A stretch of DNA of 64,000 nucleotides from CAIOYC01 sp965277345 (GTDB taxonomy: Bacteria; Pseudomonadota; Alphaproteobacteria; Caulobacterales; Caulobacteraceae). Made by a program: the position numbers and the translations under genes. The number at the start of each line of letters is the position of its first letter. Within the stretch, counting starts at the first letter, position 1. This document shows positions 61,674 through 64,000 of this stretch, in pieces. The stretch is taken from positions 620,001 to 684,000 of the forward strand of contig CBDICI010000004.1 of assembly GCA_965277345.1 (NCBI GenBank), written 5' to 3'. Below the pieces are notes generated by a model that saw only the letters and a program-made list of their open reading frames with translations, did no database searches and had not been told where the DNA came from.

Positions 61674-63104
61674 TCAGGGCGTCAGCGCCATCGCGGTGCG
61701 GGCCTGGTCCAGGCCGTCGAGCTTGGTCCTGAGGGGTCCCCAGTCGTCGGCCGTGTCGATGGCCGCCCAGATCGCTTCGATCTCGTCATAGAGCAACGCC
61801 TCCGGCTCGGACCTTTGGAAATAGGGCGCGGACAGGCGCTCGGGCCGGTCGGCCCGATAGACCTTCAGGGCGGTGCGGAAGGCGGTGAAGGCCGGGCCGG
61901 CATAGAGGGCGGCGCGGGGGCCGTTCAGCGCGCGGCGCTCGGACGCCCCGCCGCCGAACCAGTCGAAGAATAACGGCTCCCACCGCAGCGCCGCCCCGCC
62001 CTCGGCCAGGGCGCGGAAGGCCAAGCCGGCCAAGGCGGTGTCCTCGTCGGCAGAGCGGGGCAGGACGCCGAGGCGCGCCAGCATCGAGCCTCGCAACCCC
62101 CGCTGATAGGCCGGGCCGAAGCGCGCCAGGGCGTCGAGCAGGGGCTGGGGGTCCGCAACCGCCAGGGTCAGGCAGCCGGCGAGCTGCTGCAGGTTCCAGA
62201 ACACCGCCTCCGGCTGGCGTCCGAAGCTGTAGAGCCCCGAATGGTCGAAATAGGCGGCGACGAAGTTGGGATCGTTCCACGGCAGGAAACGATAGGGGCC
62301 GTAGTCGAAGCTCTCGCCATTGATGTTCATGTTGTCGGTGTTCAGCACTCCATGCACGAACCCCGCCGCCATCCAGCGGCCGGCCAGGTGGGCCGAGAGC
62401 TCCACCGCGCGTCCCAGCCATTCGGCGATGCGGACCTCTCCCTCATGGATCGAGAGGCCGGGCTGATAGGTCTCCACGGCGTAGTCGACCAGGCGCGCGA
62501 TGAGCTCGCCCCGATCGTGAAAGGCCAGACGCTGGAAGGTGCCGAAGCGGATGTGGCTGAACGACAGCCGGGTCAGCACCGCCGAGCGGGTTGGGGAGGG
62601 CTCGTCGTTCCGCTGCAGGTCCTCGCCGGTCTCCACCAGGGCGAAGGATTTGGAGGTGGGCACGCCCAGCGCCTCCAGCATGGCGGTGGCCAGCACCTCG
62701 CGCACGCCGCCCTTGAGCGTCAGCCGTCCGTCGCCGCTCCGCGACCACGGGGTCTGGCCCGAGCCCTTCGTGCCGAGGTCCAGCAAACGGTCCGCATCGT
62801 CGCGAAGCTGGGCGAACAGGAACCCCCGCCCATCGCCGAGGTCCGGATTGTAAACCCGGAACTGGTGGCCGTGATAACGCAGGGCCAGGGGCTCCGCGAG
62901 GTTGTCCGGCAAGGGATCGAAGCGGCCGAAATGGGCGATCCATTCCGCGTCGGCAAGGCCGCCGAGCCCCACCTTCGCCGCCCAGCGGTCGTTGCGGTAG
63001 CGAAGGACGGTCCGCGGAAAGTCCGCCGCGCGCACCGTGTCGGCGAACTCCGGCCCAAGGGCGGCGTGGCGCGGGTCCGGACGATAGGCGGTGTCCATCG
63101 GCAT
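61674..63104 (-). CDS. selO: Protein adenylyltransferase SelO (YdiU)
   Basis: A 476-residue pseudokinase-fold enzyme that AMPylates proteins on Ser, Thr or Tyr. ALRYHGHQFRVYNPDLGDGR and LLDLGTKGSGQTPWSR are the N-terminal signatures. LKGGVREVLATAMLEALGVP follows, and HGVLNTDNMNINGESFDYGP contains the catalytic metal-binding Asp/Asn. It lacks a C-terminal Cys/Sec motif, as many bacterial forms do. The start overlaps the stop of the dienelactone hydrolase (ATGA). The stator pair lies downstream after 73 bases. Confidence 0.93.
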   Translation of the reverse strand: MPMDTAYRPDPRHAALGPEFADTVRAADFPRTVLRYRNDRWAAKVGLGGLADAEWIAHFGRFDPLPDNLAEPLALRYHGHQFRVYNPDLGDGRGFLFAQLRDDADRLLDLGTKGSGQTPWSRSGDGRLTLKGGVREVLATAMLEALGVPTSKSFALVETGEDLQRNDEPSPTRSAVLTRLSFSHIRFGTFQRLAFHDRGELIARLVDYAVETYQPGLSIHEGEVRIAEWLGRAVELSAHLAGRWMAAGFVHGVLNTDNMNINGESFDYGPYRFLPWNDPNFVAAYFDHSGLYSFGRQPEAVFWNLQQLAGCLTLAVADPQPLLDALARFGPAYQRGLRGSMLARLGVLPRSADEDTALAGLAFRALAEGGAALRWEPLFFDWFGGGASERRALNGPRAALYAGPAFTAFRTALKVYRADRPERLSAPYFQRSEPEALLYDEIEAIWAAIDTADDWGPLRTKLDGLDQARTAMALTP

Positions 63105-63787
63105 CAGGCCCCCGCCCCCTTCGCGCCGGAGGCCCGGTGGAAAAAGGCGCGAGTGCGCAGCAGGGCCAGCCGGGCGCTGTCCGCGTGATAGCCGCTCGGC
63201 GCCACGAAGGCGTGGCCGGCGTCGTATTCGTGGATGGCCATATCCGGGTGCAGTAAGCGGATCTGATCCACGTCGTGGTGGGGGATCAGCGCATCGGCCT
63301 TGCCGAAGTGCAAAATGGTCGGGCAGCGCGGCGTCTCCGACGCGTAGTTAGCGATGTGGCCGCCGTAGAAGCAGGCCGCCGCCGTCACGCCTACGCAGCG
63401 GCAGGCCGCCACCCAGGCCGCCGTCCCGCCGAAGCAGAAGCCGATCAGGAACGCCGGCCCCTCCAACGCGTCGATGGCGGCCTGCAGGTCGCGGTCGCAG
63501 GCGCCGCCCCATCCGGTCGTCGCCGCCGCCGCCTCGCGCACGGGATAGAGGGCGGGGTCGGCATCCGCCGCCGGAAAGCCCCCCTCCGGATCGTAGCGGT
63601 CGAGCAGCGCGGGCACGATCACCTCATACCCCTCGCCGGCGAACTGGTGGGCGAGGGCCTTGAGATGAGGCGTCACGCCCCACACCGCATGGCCGATCAC
63701 CAGGCCGCCCCGGCGGGCCTCCCGCGGCGCTTCATGCCAGGCGCCGAACTGGAAGCCGTCATGGGAGGTCAGGGTGATGCGGGGCAT
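63104..63787 (-). CDS. Dienelactone hydrolase family protein
   Basis: A 227-residue alpha/beta-hydrolase. FLIGFCFGGTAAWV holds the cysteine nucleophile (Cys118), GKADALIPHHD the aspartate (165) and YDAGHAFVAP the histidine (192). In true dienelactone hydrolases a glutamate in the QEIFG motif primes the cysteine; here that motif is GHAVWG, without the glutamate. It may act on another ester. Coupled to selO by a four-base overlap. Confidence 0.87.
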   Translation of the reverse strand: MPRITLTSHDGFQFGAWHEAPREARRGGLVIGHAVWGVTPHLKALAHQFAGEGYEVIVPALLDRYDPEGGFPAADADPALYPVREAAAATTGWGGACDRDLQAAIDALEGPAFLIGFCFGGTAAWVAACRCVGVTAAACFYGGHIANYASETPRCPTILHFGKADALIPHHDVDQIRLLHPDMAIHEYDAGHAFVAPSGYHADSARLALLRTRAFFHRASGAKGAGA

Positions 63788-63792
63788 GGGAT

Positions 63793-63915
63793 GCGTCCTT
63801 CGAGGCTCGCCCCCGATCAAGTCGAGGGCTCGCACCCCAGGATGAGGATCGTTGGAAGACCATAGTATCATTCCTGATCCTTCGACGCCTGCGAAGCAGG
63901 CCGCGAAGGATCAGG
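63793..63915. repeat. Repeat region with nested inverted repeats
   Basis: 63793-63850 has the CGTCCTTCGAGGCTCGCCCC and CAGGATGAGGATC blocks of the dispersed repeat. Further on, CCTGATCCTTCG (63873-63884) is inverted exactly at 63904-63915, and inside it CCTGC/GCAGG (63888-63892, 63896-63900) forms an inner hairpin. It separates two leftward hydrolase genes and may end transcription of the upstream one. Confidence 0.65.
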
Positions 63916-63917
63916 GT

Positions 63918-64000
63918 CTAGGCCCCGTGCCGCTCGAACCAGTCCAGCGTGCGGTCCCGCGCCAGCTTCGCATCGGCCGGGTCCTGCGCCTCCACCCCGT
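63918..64000 (-). CDS. C-terminal end of a probable hydrolase (cut by window edge)
   Basis: The minus strand ends in VEAQDPADAKLARDRTLDWF followed by ERHGA and a TAG stop at 63918-63920. The RTLxWFxxH ending is common in dienelactone-hydrolase-family proteins, and another member lies just downstream, but only 26 residues are visible. The identification is tentative. Confidence 0.45.
   Translation of the reverse strand, partial: GVEAQDPADAKLARDRTLDWFERHGA

Noticed and set aside
59985..63104. A complete Zorya defence system
   Set aside because: No ZorC, ZorD helicase or ZorE nuclease is adjacent, and the ZorA-like protein lacks the long tail.

Overview
The window is GC-rich alphaproteobacterial chromosome, most likely from the Caulobacteraceae (Caulobacter or Phenylobacterium type). 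The best marker is an intact homologue of the polarity protein TipN at 16083-18863, a family essentially confined to this group. SelO, HmgA, the OPT transporter, NodT-type efflux lipoproteins and a DUF3297 protein fit this placement. I found no rRNA, tRNA, CRISPR array, insertion sequence, integrase or phage gene. Coding density is high, genes in the same direction often overlap by four bases (ATGA, GTGA or TTGA), and no gene-free stretch exceeds about 300 bases.

Layout. 1-2435: the leftward translation genes ffh, rpsP and rimM (cut by the edge). 2728-5623: a coupled GT2 / methyltransferase / GT87 cell-surface glycosylation operon. 5595-11063: acetyl-CoA synthetase, two hotdog thioesterases, a divergent SdpR/SdpI-like pair, a hydrolase and a DUF423 protein. 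11180-13804: a rightward trio of an uncharacterised protein, an APH-like phosphotransferase and a small partner. 13809-20012: a redoxin, the coupled tipN / dipeptide epimerase / HExxH-protein operon, and a sugar-nucleotide epimerase. 20049-25340: LysR regulator and divergent EmrA-EmrB-NodT pump. 25337-35424: GH13 glucosidase, PepSY protein, homogentisate dioxygenase, OPT transporter, hybrid histidine kinase and several unknowns. 35672-43667: mixed metabolism (SDR, folP, alanine dehydrogenase, carbonic anhydrase, maleylacetoacetate isomerase and FAH-family hydrolase, 2OG oxygenase). 43745-48931: a second tripartite MFS pump with a divergent TetR regulator and two near-perfect operators. 48928-52146: pyrD, DUF952, sixA-like, rplS and trmD. 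52178-59691: lipoprotein, tesB, DUF3108, pentapeptide and His-rich proteins, then a probable metal/redox cluster (DUF2946, beta-barrel protein, TlpA, cytochrome b561). 59985-64000: a coupled MotA/ZorA-like plus MotB/ZorB-like stator pair, selO and dienelactone hydrolases.

Working together. ffh-rpsP-rimM and trmD-rplS, contiguous in many proteobacteria, lie about 49 kb apart here. HmgA (27659) and the maiA/FAH pair (41254-42572) could supply the lower homogentisate pathway from two loci. The two drug pumps share architecture but have unrelated regulators. The most novel candidate system is the tail-less ZorA-like/ZorB-like motor pair at 59985-61600, which has no Zorya effector genes beside it. 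Several intergenic gaps carry palindromic repeats, including a family built on TCCTTCGA...CTCAGGATGA-type arms.
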